In this document: one piece after another, positions 1-13,165 of the stretch | Layout: the number at the start of each line of letters is the position of its first letter | Position numbering within the stretch: position 1 is the stretch's first letter | Source: Anastrepha obliqua | Taxonomy: Eukaryota > Arthropoda > Insecta > Diptera > Tephritidae | Assembly: GCF_027943255.1 (NCBI RefSeq) | Contig: NC_072893.1 | Span: forward strand, 130,261,784 to 130,325,783 | Direction: 5' to 3' | DNA length: 64,000 nucleotides | Position numbers and translations under genes: made by a program | Notes under the pieces: model-generated | Told to the model about the DNA's origin: nothing | What the model saw: only the letters and a program-made list of their open reading frames with translations | Databases searched by the model: none

Positions 1-3000
1 TACAGATTTTCCAGAAAACTTTACCTCGAATACTCAAAACCGCCACTGACTGTTATATTTGCAGCAAAGTAGATGGAATTTCGCCCACCGCTCTGGGAAG
101 TATACAGCAGGCATTCCAGGAATCGAAAATACATTTTGTAAATTTTTGTATAGCTGGAACATTGGCCTACTTCGCTTGGAACAATACCACCGATGTTCGG
201 TGATTGGAAAGTCTATAGATTTTAACTACAGATCAGCTGGATTCCCACAACTTCCAAAAATAACTACAGTCTATCGATATCACTTAAAACCATTATCCAC
301 TGCTACTGAAATACCTAGCTGGGCCTCTTGACTTTATGCGTTACAGTTCATCATACCTAACTGCTTTCTGCCGCTCCTAGAAATTAACCTAGAATTTTCT
401 CTAAATTCTCTGCTGAAATTTATTGCCGGGAATCGTTTCATCAGATTTTGATATATTTTTTGTTTAAGGTGAATAAGGAAAGAATTTTTCATTAATTAAT
501 ATATCCACACTCAGCTCGCTATAACAAGATGAGAAGTAGTCCCAGAGTGATTAGAATGCCTAGATATAAATCTACAAAACCCCAAAAAATGTGCATCTGA
601 AGTTTTTTTCACAACTTCAACTTCAATTCGATTGAATCCAACTCCAATAGACAAAGAAAAGTGATTGCCAGAATAGACAAAGAAAAGTATTTGCCTCCCT
701 CCACCCTCCTGAGCAATAGCAGATTTCCTTTACTCAATGTCGTGCATTTATTTAAGCTTGAGAGAGCAGCTGATACATTAGCAAAGCCCAGTCCTAATTT
801 TGTGAACCTCTACTCAGCTTTTTTAAGGAAATGAAAAAGGACTTTGGAAACGTTTAAGGACAATTATCGGTGAGATTTAACCAAATTCTGCCCCCACAAC
901 ACTATCAATGAGATCAACTGCACTGCTTGGCTGGTTTTATCACAGTCATCAGGGTCCTCTCTCCTGATGGCATCAAAACAGCGCTTATTTGCTGCTTGGA
1001 TATGCTTGGTTACTTCGCTGACAGATGAGCCCAGCTTAACCTTAACCTATCACAATACAACAGTTCCCAGAAATAGGATGTACCACACTGAAAACCATTT
1101 CCTCAAGACTTTCTTGCAGCTGGCAACTTCATGCGAGCTTTGGTTTGCCGACCAGCTCTTCCCATTCAAATAAAAAAATAAGTAGACATCAGTTCATAAA
1201 GGTTTTCGTGTTTTATTTATCTTAACCTAATCTTTTATTCTGCAGCCAGGTTTCAGATATTCACATTTTGAAATTTCTTCTCCTCCAATGAACAAATTGT
1301 TCGCCATGTTTACGCTTCCGTTCCTTAAAGCGTTGCATGCACCATCGATACAAGTAAGCGATGGAAGCTGGCATGGCTTCTGAGAACTCAAACTTGTAGG
1401 ATTCCAAAAAAATTTGGATTTTTCGGTTATTTTTCTAATAATTTTCTGCACGTGTGTTAGTAATCGCATATCCTCACTTTGCACTGCACTTCTCCTACTT
1501 CAAGCAAACATTTCCTCTCGCATTAGTTACAGTTCCAGTGCCCCAGCTTTTGTGTGCTGGAGCTCATTACTGGCGCAGCGGAAGAAAGTAGACAGCTATG
1601 AAGAAAAGTTAGATGCCTTGGCAGCAGCAACAACAATAGTAGCATTGTGCGTTGCACAGCAACAGTCTACCATGGCCACACTATGTATTGCCAACCCGAC
1701 GCATAGTAACCGCAAATCCAATTAGGCCAAGTGTCAAAGGGCAAATTGGAAATTTTTCAATACAAGTACAAGTGCAGCAAGTAAACAGCGAGTTCGGCGA
1801 GTGGGGCTGGTAGTGGACGGCCGGACGTATGACTTTGGTGCCTCTGACGCTAATTAAACTTACTGGCTTAATGTGCTGCTTAACGGTAGCTAGAGAAATC
1901 GGGGAAGTGCGGCAGTTGGGCTGATTGCTGTTGGCTTTAAGAAGCCGCAGAAGAAAATGTAGGAAAGTGGCCTTTGTAAAAATAGGCCGAACACTTAAGT
2001 CCGTTTGATTTGCGGTTTTAAGCAGCAGTGCATGAAAGTTGGCTTGCCGTGGCTATGGAGAAGCTTGTTTAAGCGCTTAAGGCGAGGTCAATAAGCGTAA
2101 AAGCCGGTAGTATTTCAAAAAAAAGTTATTGTAAAACATTTGATTAAGTAACTGTATGGAAGATATGCCTGAAACCTACGCTGTGCGCTGCATGGGGGAG
2201 AACTTTTTTTTTATTTTTGCACTTTTCTTAGAATTCTATTTACCTTTCGCTCTGTATTTATATCGTGAATTTGTTTTTGCCATAGAAAAATATGTAAGAC
2301 AAAAAAATATTCTATAATTTAATAATTTATTAAAAAAAAAAAAATTATTCGAAATAAAATTGGATGATTAATTTTGCGCCACCTTTTATTAAGATAATTG
2401 TATTTAAATATAAATTTTGTTGCACCTAAAGATTTGAAGCACTTAATTTGATTTTTTTTTTTTAATTTTATAATTTTTTTCGTTTTTCAGGCAATTTAAT
2501 TACTTTCACCTAAAAGAAAATTTTTTAAAAATTTAATTCCCAAATTGTGCCCAGAAAATTGTAAGTGTAATGAAATAGCTGGAAATTGCTGTTTAAAAAT
2601 TTCGTTCGTGCACTAGAGTTTAACTTTTTTAATTTCAGTTCTCCCATGAAGTTGTGCTTTTTCCATATTTTTGCTCTAATAAACATATTTTGTGACATAA
2701 TTCGTATACATTAACTATTTACACCATTATGCGCATAATTCCCAAATTTTCGTGAAATTATGTTCAATTGCATATTTTTGCATTATTGTCCTGTGGGATC
2801 TATTATTTATGACATTTTCACGGACCACTCAAAATTTTCATTTAGAATTTTCACCTACGTACATTTGCATGTGTGTTTGTGCATGTACATATGTAAATAC
2901 TAGAATGAATGCTGTTATTATATTTGGTGTTGTTGTTGTCTTTGAAAGGGATAAGCATAGGAGAGGAATGCAAAATTTTATTTTAGAAAAAAAATTCATT

Positions 3001-4500
3001 TAAGTTTTATGAAAATGCATTTTCTATTTTTACGAAAATTTTACATGAAAAAGGTTAACACAATTCAAAAAAAAAAATAGATAACAATTTGAAAAATACA
3101 GTGAAGCGAATGCAATGACCGAGTAAGCGGATGTACTATCCATACATGCAGAAACATGAGCTTTATTTGCCTATGCATGTGTATGTGCATGTGTATACGT
3201 ATGTTCGTGTGTGTGTGAAAAACGCATTTATGCAATGTTGCATTTATATTAGATTTTCACTTGGCCTGCGAGCCACTGCGCTGCGCTCTGCTGGCCCGGT
3301 TGAGCTGTTGACCTGCTGCCTGTTGCCTGTTGCCTTCATACTTATATATATATATTTTTTTGAATTCTTCATTTGCGGATTTTGCTCACATATTTTTTAC
3401 ATTTATACATACATATGTATATACACATATTTTTATTCACATATATTTTTGTTTAGTTTCGTTAGTTTGCCGCGAGCGTTGGAAAATATGCGCGCTATGC
3501 AATGCGAAATGGGAGAAAAAATGCAAATTGCATTTTGTGTTGCTATGTTTTTTTTGCGATTTTTGTGTTTGCTGCCAAATGGCGTATGCAGCGGAAGGAA
3601 AAAAATGTTTACGTGCAGCAAATGTTTACAGGACAATTTGATCGGGCGCGTAAAAATTTAGAGCAGCAGCGTATAAAGCAACAACATGCAAACAAAACAA
3701 AAGCAAAAAAGTAATAATTAAAAATGATAGCGGCTAAATTTCCGCAGCTCAGTCGTTATCAGCTCCAGCCACAGCTTTTAGCTGTTTATCTGCCCCGGGC
3801 GCCACTATTCCTTTCTTTCGCTTTCAGAGCTCAAAACCAGTTTAAATCGAAAAAATATTTCCACGTTTTGCAAATTTCATTAATATTTTATTAAATTTGC
3901 ATATTTGTTGTTTTTTTTAATAAATAAACAGCCATAAAACAACAAGAAATACGTGCACCGGAAGTTGTAAATTTTAATCGCAAATTTACGCTGTTGACAG
4001 CTGCATGCGGCCGCTGCGCGTATTTGTTGTTGATTCAGCACCAATGATGGTTATGTGTATTTGTTTTTGGTTCAAGGAAATGACATTGACATAATAATTA
4101 AGCAATTAAATGGATGAAGGACTTGTTGCAAGACTTATATGTTACGGTCTTATGCGGGGTGCATTACTTTTTTTTTATTTATTATATTTATTGGAAGTGA
4201 ATTTATGGAAGTAATATTAAAGAAAAAGCTGACGAAAATTTAAATTTTTAATTATTTTTTAAATTTTATTTAAAATAATGGTTAAACAAACCGTTCAGCT
4301 TGCAAAAAGTTGCATTAAAAATTACATTTTTTTGGTTTTTTGCGCTGTCCAAAAAATTATATATATTTTTTTCCAAATAACAAATTACTAACAATTTGCT
4401 CATATTTGAAATATTTTTAATTTCACTCAAACTTTCTTTAAATTTTTCATGACCCTGTTTTTATATATGGATATATATGAATATATTTGACGCTTACACC
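1..4500. other. Non-coding, AT-rich DNA; no gene recognised
   Basis: Only short open frames (up to 176 codons at 3131-3661) occur, and these are built from TA/TG-rich low-complexity DNA with no recognisable domain. Alternating TATA/CATA tracts lie around 2860-2900, 3170-3210 and 3340-3440. One motif, GATTAATTTTGCGCCAC at about 2365, also occurs at 51915, where it forms the right end of a small inverted-repeat element, so a transposon end is probably present here. Nothing else was recognised. Confidence 0.5.
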
Positions 4501-4504
4501 CTTT

Positions 4505-4622
4505 TTTGTGTATTTGGCCGAGCTCCTCTTTCAATTTGTAGCTTGCGTCTTCTTGTTGTTCCACAAATGAAGTGACCTAGAATTTTAAGCCGACTCCGAA
4601 AGGCAGATATTTCTTATGAGCC
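4505..4622 (-). repeat. Dispersed SINE-like repeat, copy 1 (minus)
   Basis: On the minus strand this copy reads in the order: CTGCC box, AGTCGGCTTAAAA, a 'cctccatttgtggaac' type block, 'agacgc', then GAGCTCGGCCAAA. The same ordered blocks occur at 25.27, 40.83, 49.16, 54.23 and 62.02 kb. Copies differ by substitutions and small indels, as expected of an old interspersed family. No coding frame is conserved. A SINE is the simplest reading, but no tRNA-like promoter box was identified. Confidence 0.65.
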
Positions 4623-6189
4623 GTTTTCCCCCTTTTTCTGCATTGAATATTTATTAACAGTTAACTGCTCACACGAGCTTTTTATTTTTCTTTCCTTTTT
4701 TATGGAAGAAAAAATTCCAAAATTCAATTGGCCTTTCGCTGAACAAATTTCAAATTTTGAATTTTTTCGGGATTCTTCCAACATTCCTTTGAGATAAATC
4801 TTTTTGTCCAATTGCATTCAATGAGCGAAATTTTTCGGAGTCTGCACTTAACACAAAAGAAAATTCCTTTGAATTTGCAACGATATAAAAAAAATTGAAG
4901 GGACTCAGCGCCGCTAATGAACAGAGTTTAACGGCCCATCAATCAATTGTTTGTACTAAATAAACCACAAGCCGAAAATAATGTTAATACTGAGAAACTC
5001 AACAGACGGAAATGTTGAATTGCCGAAGCGTGAAGTAAAACAAACAACTTCACAAAGGAGAATAAAACCATATCATAAAAAACTTAAATCCTAAAATCAG
5101 ACAAGTTTCGCCCAATTGACTCAGCTTTGTGCGCTGCTTACCATATCCGATCGCATCGAATTTGCGGTGGCTCAAAGCTTTACAGCAAACGAATATCAAA
5201 CGCAAGATGATCGACAGATGCGTGATCAGTAAAAAATGAATAGCCTATTGACCATATAATCAAAGGAGATGATATTGCGCAGCCAGCGTGATTTTGAGAT
5301 GATGAAATTCCTAAAATGCAGCTGAACAAAACTTTTCATTTTCAACAAGATGATCGTGCAACTTTTTGGCGCAAAACACTCAGCACCATAGAGACTGTGT
5401 AAACAAAGAAAATTCAAGAAAGAATAACAAGAAATTTTAAGCAGAAAACACGTATTTTTCGCTGTTCGAAAAACTAACTAAGCAGCTAAGTGAACATGAC
5501 TCAAAACAGCTGGCGAGAGCTGATCATATTGCGTCGATCGAGCCTGAAAATAAATAAAAATATTTTAAAAAGCGTTAAGCGGAATGCTCAGCGATTTTCT
5601 TTTCTTTTTTAAATTTTTTCGCATACTTTTTTCCCTCACAGCGCTCACTTAATTGCCAAGAAGCTGCTGCGCCGATCGTGCAGCTGTGCAAACAAAATAT
5701 TACAAACCTGCAAATTATAGTGTGAATAACAAGCGGGTACCTTCCTGCCGCTTTGTAAGTACATGAATGCTTGTGCAATGCATTTGTAGTGACTATATGA
5801 CTTGTGCTGCAACGCTCAAAGGCGATCCGTGTGATCCTTGCACGCGATGATGTCAGCAAATGACGCGTACTGCGCAATAGCGGCGAACTGTGCTAAGGAG
5901 TGCGAGTAGGGACCGATTATCCCATTATTATACATTTGTTTGTCTGCTTTTGTTTAGCAAATAATTGCAGACAATTCTGGCGCTTGGGTTGATTGCTGGC
6001 CTGCTCTTTTATGTTAAGGCGGATGGTGCAAGTCAGGCAAAGGGAGAAAATACAAGGAATATGTAAGGCAAATGAGAAACAGTTTATGGAGTAGAATACA
6101 CTTTGAAATTGATGTTCAGCAGACGATCACCACAAATGTACTTAAAAACGATCAGCTGAATTTAAAATCACATCCTCAAACTATACTCA
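4623..6189. other. Non-coding DNA, nothing recognised
   Basis: AT-rich sequence with scattered GATC words. The open frames on either strand are short and show no conserved domain, and no transposon end was identified. Confidence 0.4.
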
Positions 6190-6950
6190 GATTTTGCTTT
6201 TGATCATTTCGAGGATCAACATGCATAAACTGTGCTTTGAGCGTAAACTAGTTATTTTTTTTACATTTCAAGGGTCTCATTTGGTTTGATGCACATTACT
6301 CCTAAAAGAGCTCGTCGAGCCTAAATTCGTTTTTTTTTTATTATTTCGGGTATCGCATTCGAGGATCACTGCTCGTATACTGTTCTTATATCTCAATGTA
6401 ATTATTTTTTTATAATTTTGAAGATCGTGTTCATCTCAAAGATCACACTTATGAACATCTTTACTCTGCTTAGAGTGTAAACTAGGTTTTTTTTTTAATT
6501 TCGGAGATCGCATTCAAGCAGATACTTCTTAGAACATTATTATTATTTTTCAACATTTCTAGGATGGCATTCACAATATGGTTCCCTGTGTTTTCTGTTC
6601 AGAACTTTAACTGTTATAATTTGCAAGATCACTACTCATAATTGTTAAATTAGAGAAACAATTTGGTATTTTATTTGATCAGTTTGTTGTTCAGGACAAT
6701 AAATCAAAGCCTAAATTCCGCCCCTTTTGGTCACTTTGGGTAGTGCTTGAGAACTTGAATTTTTTCTTTCTAAGAACACTTCGAGGAGCACCATCCACAA
6801 TTAGCGCTTCAAAACTTTATCAAAATTTGGTTCATAATTTTTTTGTATTAATTAAGTTCTTTCAGAAGTCCATTAACAACAATACTTCGAGACTAACATT
6901 CCTACTATTAAACAATAATATTTATAGGTATTCTTTGCTGTAAAAGAGTT
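6190..6950. repeat. Degenerate tandem repeat with T-run plus GATC blocks
   Basis: A loose unit of roughly 90-110 bases recurs: a run of T's, 'atttc(g/a)', a GATC or related word, 'gcattc', then 'gaac'/'taaactag'. Examples begin near 6255, 6330, 6405, 6490 and 6550. Divergence between units is high, so this looks like an old tandem array or an expanded transposon fragment. It has no coding potential. Confidence 0.4.
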
Positions 6951-7090
6951 TTGCTCGTACGAACTCGAAACAGATCGACTTGAAGATCATTATGAAACTG
7001 GTGGGTGCCGGCGCTCTTTTAGTCTCTATTCCACCTGCTGGCTACTAAAGTGAGACATCGATTATCTGCTGATCGCTTAAAATATTCCAC

Positions 7091-7460
7091 TTTGGTCAAA
7101 AAGTTCCCGGAACAACCGTGAATTTTTGATCAAGGACGAAACGAATGCGATCTAACAGGCATCGAATTCACCTGATATGGCTCCCTGCAATTTGCGATTA
7201 TTTTCTATTTGATTTCAAAACATCACTACGGGGAACTACTTCGACGTTTTAACAGCCGAAAGGAAGTAATGGAAAAATGAAATACCTGTCTGATGACTAT
7301 ACCAAAAATAGAGTTCCAGAAATGTTTCGAAGGCTGGATCAAACGCTGGCTTAAATGCGTTGCAGTTGATAGGAGTATTTTGAAGGCAATAATATCACTT
7401 TTGAGAAATAAACTTGAATTTTGAATTTTCTGAATATATTCCGGAAACTTTTTGATAAGG
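7091..7460 (+). mobile_element. Internally deleted mariner-family transposon with both terminal inverted repeats
   Basis: The left end (from 7096) reads TCAAAAAGTTCCCGGAA and the right end (about 7441-7456) reads on the other strand TCAAAAAGTTTCCGG, a near-perfect inverted pair. Between them, in broken plus-strand frames, lies the C-terminal part of a Tc1/mariner transposase: a decayed version of the family's 'SPDLAPCDF' block (here SPDMAPCN) at about 7170, followed by 'FRRLDQ' and a final 'LRNK' stretch. The N-terminal DNA-binding region and the first catalytic aspartates are gone. At about 365 bp it is a non-autonomous relic. Confidence 0.7.
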
Positions 7461-9685
7461 GATCACTCTCGGAAAACTATTTTTTATAATTTACTTCAAT
7501 TAGCACCACCAATTTTTGCTTCCAGTTAAGCCCATAGGACGCCTAAGTAAGCTACAATAGTATTAATCCTGGCTCATTCCACCGAACAGACCCATTTGCA
7601 TCCGTTTTAGAGGTTATTTAAATTTTTCGAGTAAACCATTCAACTGCTTCTTCAGTTTCCCCCATTTTGTATGCTTCTCATACGAACACTTGCACATTGA
7701 TTGCTTCCTTTTCGTCATCTAAATCTCCCTCTGCATACTTCCATTCTTCCTTCGATTCCTGCATCTTTCGTCGCCTAAAGCTCGCTTTGCGTTTTGCAAT
7801 CTCTATGGCACGATCAGCGCACTCTATACAAAGCCTCCAGACACGCTGATGTATCGCATTTCTTCACTGATTAATTTTTTCTCCTTATTTCATTTTACTG
7901 CTTTGTGTTTTTACTCATCTTATTCGCATTGTTTTCAAGTAGTTGCTTGTTGCACGATCGCCGCTATTGTGTTTTTATGGCTCACTAAAACAGAAAAAAC
8001 AGCAGAGAGAAAAAATCAAACACTGCCGCCGCAACCAATCTTCTGATATTGCAACAGTCCCAAAGCCAGCAGGAACCAGTAAAGACACACAGTTCCACAA
8101 TTCACTTACTGCCAGGCCACATTGGCTGCCAATCATCTTTTACTCCCTTGGTTGTTGCTGATTGGCTGCATGAACACGCCGTCTGATCGTGTCAAAACTG
8201 GCATGCCATGGATCATATTGAAAATATGGCGCTGATCGTGCATGAAAGACGCGACTACGGCGGCTGCAGCTTTTATGCATAGAAAAAGTGTGCAATTAAA
8301 AGAGACTGCAGTTGGCATAATTCGCGGAATTCAAATTTTATGCTCATCGTTTGATATTTTTTTTAATTCGCAAAGCTACTGCGTTCCATTAAAAGCGGCA
8401 TCGCGATGCACAAGCGACAAATGCTTTGAACTCAGCTCTAAATCGCGAACAGCAGTCATTGTACGCGTCTGATATTCTTATCGTAAAATTTCATTTGGAA
8501 TTCTCAGTTTATGGCCACATTTGTTCATTTAAATTACGAAACAGTTAAATTGCAATAAACCCAAATGAAGTGATATTGCTGTAGTGCCGTTAGGCGCGCT
8601 TAGAATTTCAGCCACACACATACACACACATGCGTATAAAGTTGAGTGAGAACAGTAGTAAATTCGAAAGTAGTTAACGCTTTCTGGCGATGGTGTAACG
8701 GCCAATATACAAATGGCAATTGACGGTGGAATTGAATTTGGAGTACAGCGAAGGCAACCAGAAGTGCAAGAAAAGCCACTGTAAAGCGCATATCCATAAG
8801 ATTTACGTGTTTATGTGTGTATGTGTACATGTGTATGGCATAAGCGCTTGCAAGATCACCAGCAGATCAGCTGTAGATCAGCTTATAAATCTGCTTCAAA
8901 CCAATAAGAAGCCAGAACTGCGCTGTGTAGCCGCTCGAACACGTTTCCCATTCACTCCTTAACGCAGCCAAAGCCGATCATTCACTCACGCACATTCGCA
9001 TGAACACAAATAGACATCCATACTTTTGATGTGACTTTAAAAATATAAATAAAAGCATTTAACTGCGCGAAACAGTTTGTCGCCGAACATGTGCGCAGAC
9101 GCAGTCGCCGAGTTCACTGTTTCTTCTAATACGTATGTATGCGTGCATATGTGCATACGAGTATATACTGCTGTGTATGTGATTTTCTCCTTCTCGCGAA
9201 GTTAAAGATCAATGATCTGAACTGGTTCTCGATCTTTATATTTTTTAGTATTTCCTTGCTATTTTTTTCGCAGGAAGATAGACAGCTTACACACAAACAC
9301 ACATGCAAGCAGTCTAATGTGGTTTTTATGCAGCGCATAAAATCGTTAATGGCGCGAGATCGTCGGGCAGTTGGTTTAGTGGTTTAGCTGGAATTAGAGA
9401 AAGGTGCGTGTGCTTGGGAGATCGTATTTTTCACAAACCAGGAAATGCAAAATGCTAGTAAAATGTAATACTTTATAATATTGATAGTAATTTACTCCCA
9501 ATAAGTAAGTACTTGAGTGCATAGTTTTGCTTTTTCATTTTATTTAATCTTTTTAAAAAAATAGGCTGTATTTGCCATATTTTCTAGTCTTTTATAAAGC
9601 ATCACTGTTGGAAGTTGCAAAATTCGATATAGATTTTGCGCTAGTAAAAATCGGAGAACACAATATATTTGTGAAATTCGGCAAA
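7461..9685. other. Non-coding DNA, no gene recognised
   Basis: Open frames here (for example 7667-7849, 8242-8472 and 9139-9387) overlap one another on both strands, are under 100 codons and contain CA/TG repeats (near 8610-8640 and 9130-9180). GATC words are frequent. No exon-like splice pattern or domain was seen. Confidence 0.4.
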
Positions 9686-9689
9686 ATCG

Positions 9690-9930
9690 ATTTTTTTTCT
9701 TCTTGATGGGCGCGATAACCGCTTACGCGATTTTGGTCGAGTTTAACAAGGCTCTTTCTCGTGCTAACCGGCGCCAGTTGGACACACCAAGTGAAGCCAA
9801 GTTCTTCTCCACCTGATCTCTCCAACGCAGGCTGGGTTTCCTCTTCCTCTGCGACCACCAACTGGTACCGCACCGAATACTTTCAGAGCCGGAGCGTTTG
9901 TGTCCATTGTTGAACTGCCTAGTCAAGGCA
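9690..9930 (-). mobile_element. 3'-terminal fragment of an RTE-type LINE
   Basis: On the minus strand the frame carries the C-terminal block of RTE-clade polyproteins: 'SESIRCG', then 'RWRDQVEKNLASLGVSNWRR', followed after the stop by a short tail ending in CATCAAGAAGAA (forward position about 9697). The same C-terminal block and tail occur on the plus strand at 25.08-25.21 kb. Only the last 60-70 codons remain, so this is a strongly 5'-truncated, dead copy. Confidence 0.75.
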
Positions 9931-10029
9931 TTCTATAAACCTCTGCCTTGAGCAGAGTGTACATGTAATGATATCGAATTATTAATAAACATTTTTTTTT
10001 TAATTTTTGTGTAACAATTTGCTCTAAAA

Positions 10030-10360
10030 TTGTTCTGATCGTAATTTTAAAAATTTTTAATTTTTCAGCTTTAAATGAATGAAGCAATTTAATATTTTTA
10101 CTGATCCGGTCTTGTTCGCTAATTATTTTTAATAATTTCTTTATTCATCATACTACAAATAGCAAATAATTAAAAAAAAAATTTTTTTGTAATCAAATAG
10201 TTTTAATATTTTCACTGATCTCACTACTGATCGCAAATATATTTTTTTTAATCGAACAACTTTAAAATTTCTACTGATCTGCTTCTAATCCGCTTCTGCT
10301 TTTAATAATTTTTTTTGTTCATTCCACTACTGATAGGAATCGTCTTTTTTCCTGATCATC
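10030..10360. repeat. Degenerate repeat with ACTGATC words
   Basis: The word (T/C)ACTGATC or CTACTGAT recurs near 10100, 10215, 10272 and 10328, each followed by 'aataatttttt' and 'ttcatt'. The spacing of 55-115 bases is irregular, suggesting a decayed tandem array. It has no coding content. Confidence 0.35.
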
Positions 10361-10721
10361 CATGAATTTTTCGTTTCAATTTATATGTTTTATTAAGCAT
10401 TGGAGCTTTTTTAACCATTATCCATTTATATTTTTCAAAAAAAAAAAATGAAAAAAATTGTTTTTTCCACGAACACATAATTTCATTCGGATTTCACATT
10501 AAATTCTCAAATTTCGTAAGAAATTATTCACTGTTCCAAAATCCACTCCAAAAAAATTCACAAGCAATTTTTACATGTTGCACTTACGTTTTTTCCTTAT
10601 GGCATCCAAATCAGAAAGAAATATTGACACATTGTAACTCACACAGTTCCGCCCCAAGCGTTAAAAAAGTAAGCGACATTATGGCTGGTTCAAAAGAACG
10701 CTGTACTCGTTGCCACGTACC

Positions 10722-12175
10722 CATTTTCAATACTTAGTTAACAATGTGCATAAGTTTGGTTTAATTCGGTGCAAAGACACGGCGGGTCCACGTTTTGGCA
10801 TATATTTCGAGACTCTAGTCATCAATAGGTATGAAAATTAGCCCGTATTAAAGCACTTATCAACAGCTTTCATTTGATACCCATATTGTACATACACAAC
10901 CAAAGGTTACCCGGGTCCACGTTTTGTTCTATATCTCGAGAAACCAGTCATGCAGCGGCATGAAAAATACTCTGTACTAAGGCATTCACCAACAGCTTCA
11001 ATTTGATATCCATATTGTACAAACACATTCTAGGCTCCACGTTTTGGTCTCTATCTCGAGACCCTAGTCACGGAGCGGCATGAAAAATACTCTGAACTAA
11101 AGCATTCACCAACAGCTTCCATTTGATACCCATATTGTACATACACGTCTGAAGGTTACCCGGGTCCACGTTTTGACCTATATCTCGAGACCCCATCTAC
11201 CAATAGGTATTCAAACTATACGGAAATCATCTTCAATACCTACTTAACAATGTGTGTAAGTTTGGTTTAATTCGGTTCAAAGACACGGCGGGTCCACGTT
11301 TTGGCATATATTTCGAGACCCTAGTCATCAATAGGTATGAAAATTACCCCGTATTAAAGCACTTATCAACAGCTTTCATTTGATATCCATATTGTACAAA
11401 CACATTCTAGGGTCCACGTTTTGGTCTCTATCTCGAGACCCTAGTCACGGAGCGGATGGAAATACTCTGAACTAAAGCATTCACCAACAGCTTCCATTTG
11501 ATACCCATATTGTACATACACGTCCGAAGGTTACCCGGGTCCACGTTTTGACCTATATCTCGAGACCCTATCTACCAATAGGTATCCAAACTATACGGAA
11601 ATCATCTTCAATACCTCCTTAACAATGTGTGTATGTTTGGTTTAATTCGGTGCAGAGACACGGCGGGTCCACGTTTTGGCATATATTTCCAGACCCTAGT
11701 CATCAATAGGTATGAAAATTACCCCGTATTAAAGCACTTATCAACAGCTTTCATTTGATACCCATATTGTACATACACAACCAAAGGTTACCCGGGTCCA
11801 CGTTTTGACCTATATCTCGAGACCCCAGTCACGGAGCGGCATGAAAAATACTCTGTACTAAAGCATTCACCAACAGCTTCAATTTGATATCTATATTGTA
11901 CAAACACATTCTAGGGTCCACGTTTTGGTCTCTATCTCGAGACCCTAGTCACGGAGCGGCATGAAAAATACTCTGAACTAAAGCATTCACCAACAGCTTC
12001 CATTTGATACCCATATTGTACATACACATCCGAAGGTTACCCAAGTCCACGTTTTGACCTATATCTCGAGCCCTATCCACCAATAGGTATCCAAACTATA
12101 CGGAAACCATCTTCAGTACCTTCTTAACATTGTGTGTAAGTTTGGTTTAATTCGGTGCAGACACGGCCGGTTAGC
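10722..12175. repeat. Higher-order satellite array: 11 monomers of 120-129 bp
   Basis: Monomers start at a GGGTCCACGTTTTG-type box at 10784, 10913, 11033, 11162, 11290, 11410, 11537, 11665, 11794, 11914 and 12043. Four types can be told apart: A ('ggcatatatttcgagac ... atcaataggtatg'), B ('cagcggcatg ... gtactaa'), C ('ggtctctatctcgag ... gaactaa') and D ('accaataggtat.caaactatacgg ... gtttggtttaattcgg'). The order is (partial D) A-B-C-D, A-C-D, A-B-C-D. The A-to-A periods are 506, 375 and then about 505 bp. The A unit at 11290 has an A-type start and a B-type end, so one unit was lost by unequal exchange. Confidence 0.85.
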
Positions 12176-12420
12176 GAACACACACAAAAAGTTGACTTTA
12201 TTTTATATATAAGATTTTTTTCAGTTTGTGTCCGAAAAATCCAAATATCTTACGGAACCCTATTTTTTTCTAAAATAAAATGTAATCCATGTTACTCTTG
12301 GATAATGTAGTTTTCGAATGGTGAAAGAATTTTTAAAATCGGTCCAGTAGTTTTTGAGCCTATTCGTTACAAACAAACAAACAAACAAAGTTTTCCTCTT
12401 TATAATATTAGTATAGACAA
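12176..12420. mobile_element. Retroposon-like tail next to the satellite array
   Basis: This stretch contains 'aaaatcggtccagtag' near 12335, then four AAAC repeats at about 12372, then 'tttataatattagtataga' at 12398. I recall tails of this layout from interspersed repeats in other insects, but the element class is not certain. It directly continues the satellite array, so array and tail may be parts of one mobile element. Confidence 0.4.
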
Positions 12421-13165
12421 CTACGTATATATAATACAAGAATGATAGAAAGAAGATTGCGCCCAACAGAGCGTACGTGACGTCACGTTTGCAGAGTTGT
12501 GCAGTATTGCCAATCATTTGCTCTTCGCAATAAATTTAGTGCTTTTTTATACCGAAAATGCGAAAATTTTGAAGTTTCGTGTTTGTTTCTTTTTTTTAAT
12601 TTAAAGCTACCGAAACTTTAGGTTAAAAAACAAACTATATTATTAAACAAAAAAAAGTTAAAAAATGTCACTCTGAGACGATTTTAGTGCTAATGAAAAT
12701 TAGTTGGTTTTTATAAAATTTGATATTTTGAAAGTGTGAATTTAATTTTCGGCTCCATTTAAGGTTATGCAAAAATATTAAATGCCCCTCTCTCAACTCT
12801 TCTTAAGATTGGAAACCTTTTTACACATTTTAAAAAGCCTTTGAATTTATTGAATGCGAATTAAAACCATAGAGGTGTAATCGTTTCTTCCGGTCATCAA
12901 TCCTTAGTCAGACATAGGACATTAAGGGTTATATTCATTGTAAAAATAAACAACAAAATACCAGAAAATACTAAAGAAACCATACTGACATTTTTACAAA
13001 AAGAGTACACCTTATCTAGTTAATATACATAACTTCAAATATAGCAAAAAAGTCGTTCCCTTAGCAAAAGAGTCTCGCTTAAAAAAAAAACTCATAAATT
13101 AAATTATACATAAGCATAACACATTTATTTAAGAAAACGCACATTTTAAAGACAATTTGTCACGC
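12421..13165. other. Non-coding DNA, nothing recognised
   Basis: AT-rich sequence without an open frame of interest. The minus-strand frame at 12260-12517 crosses the repeat tail and has no recognisable domain. Confidence 0.4.

Noticed and set aside
3131..3661. 176-codon plus-strand open frame
   Set aside because: It runs through TA/TG-rich low-complexity DNA, has no domain, and is matched by overlapping frames in other phases and on the other strand.
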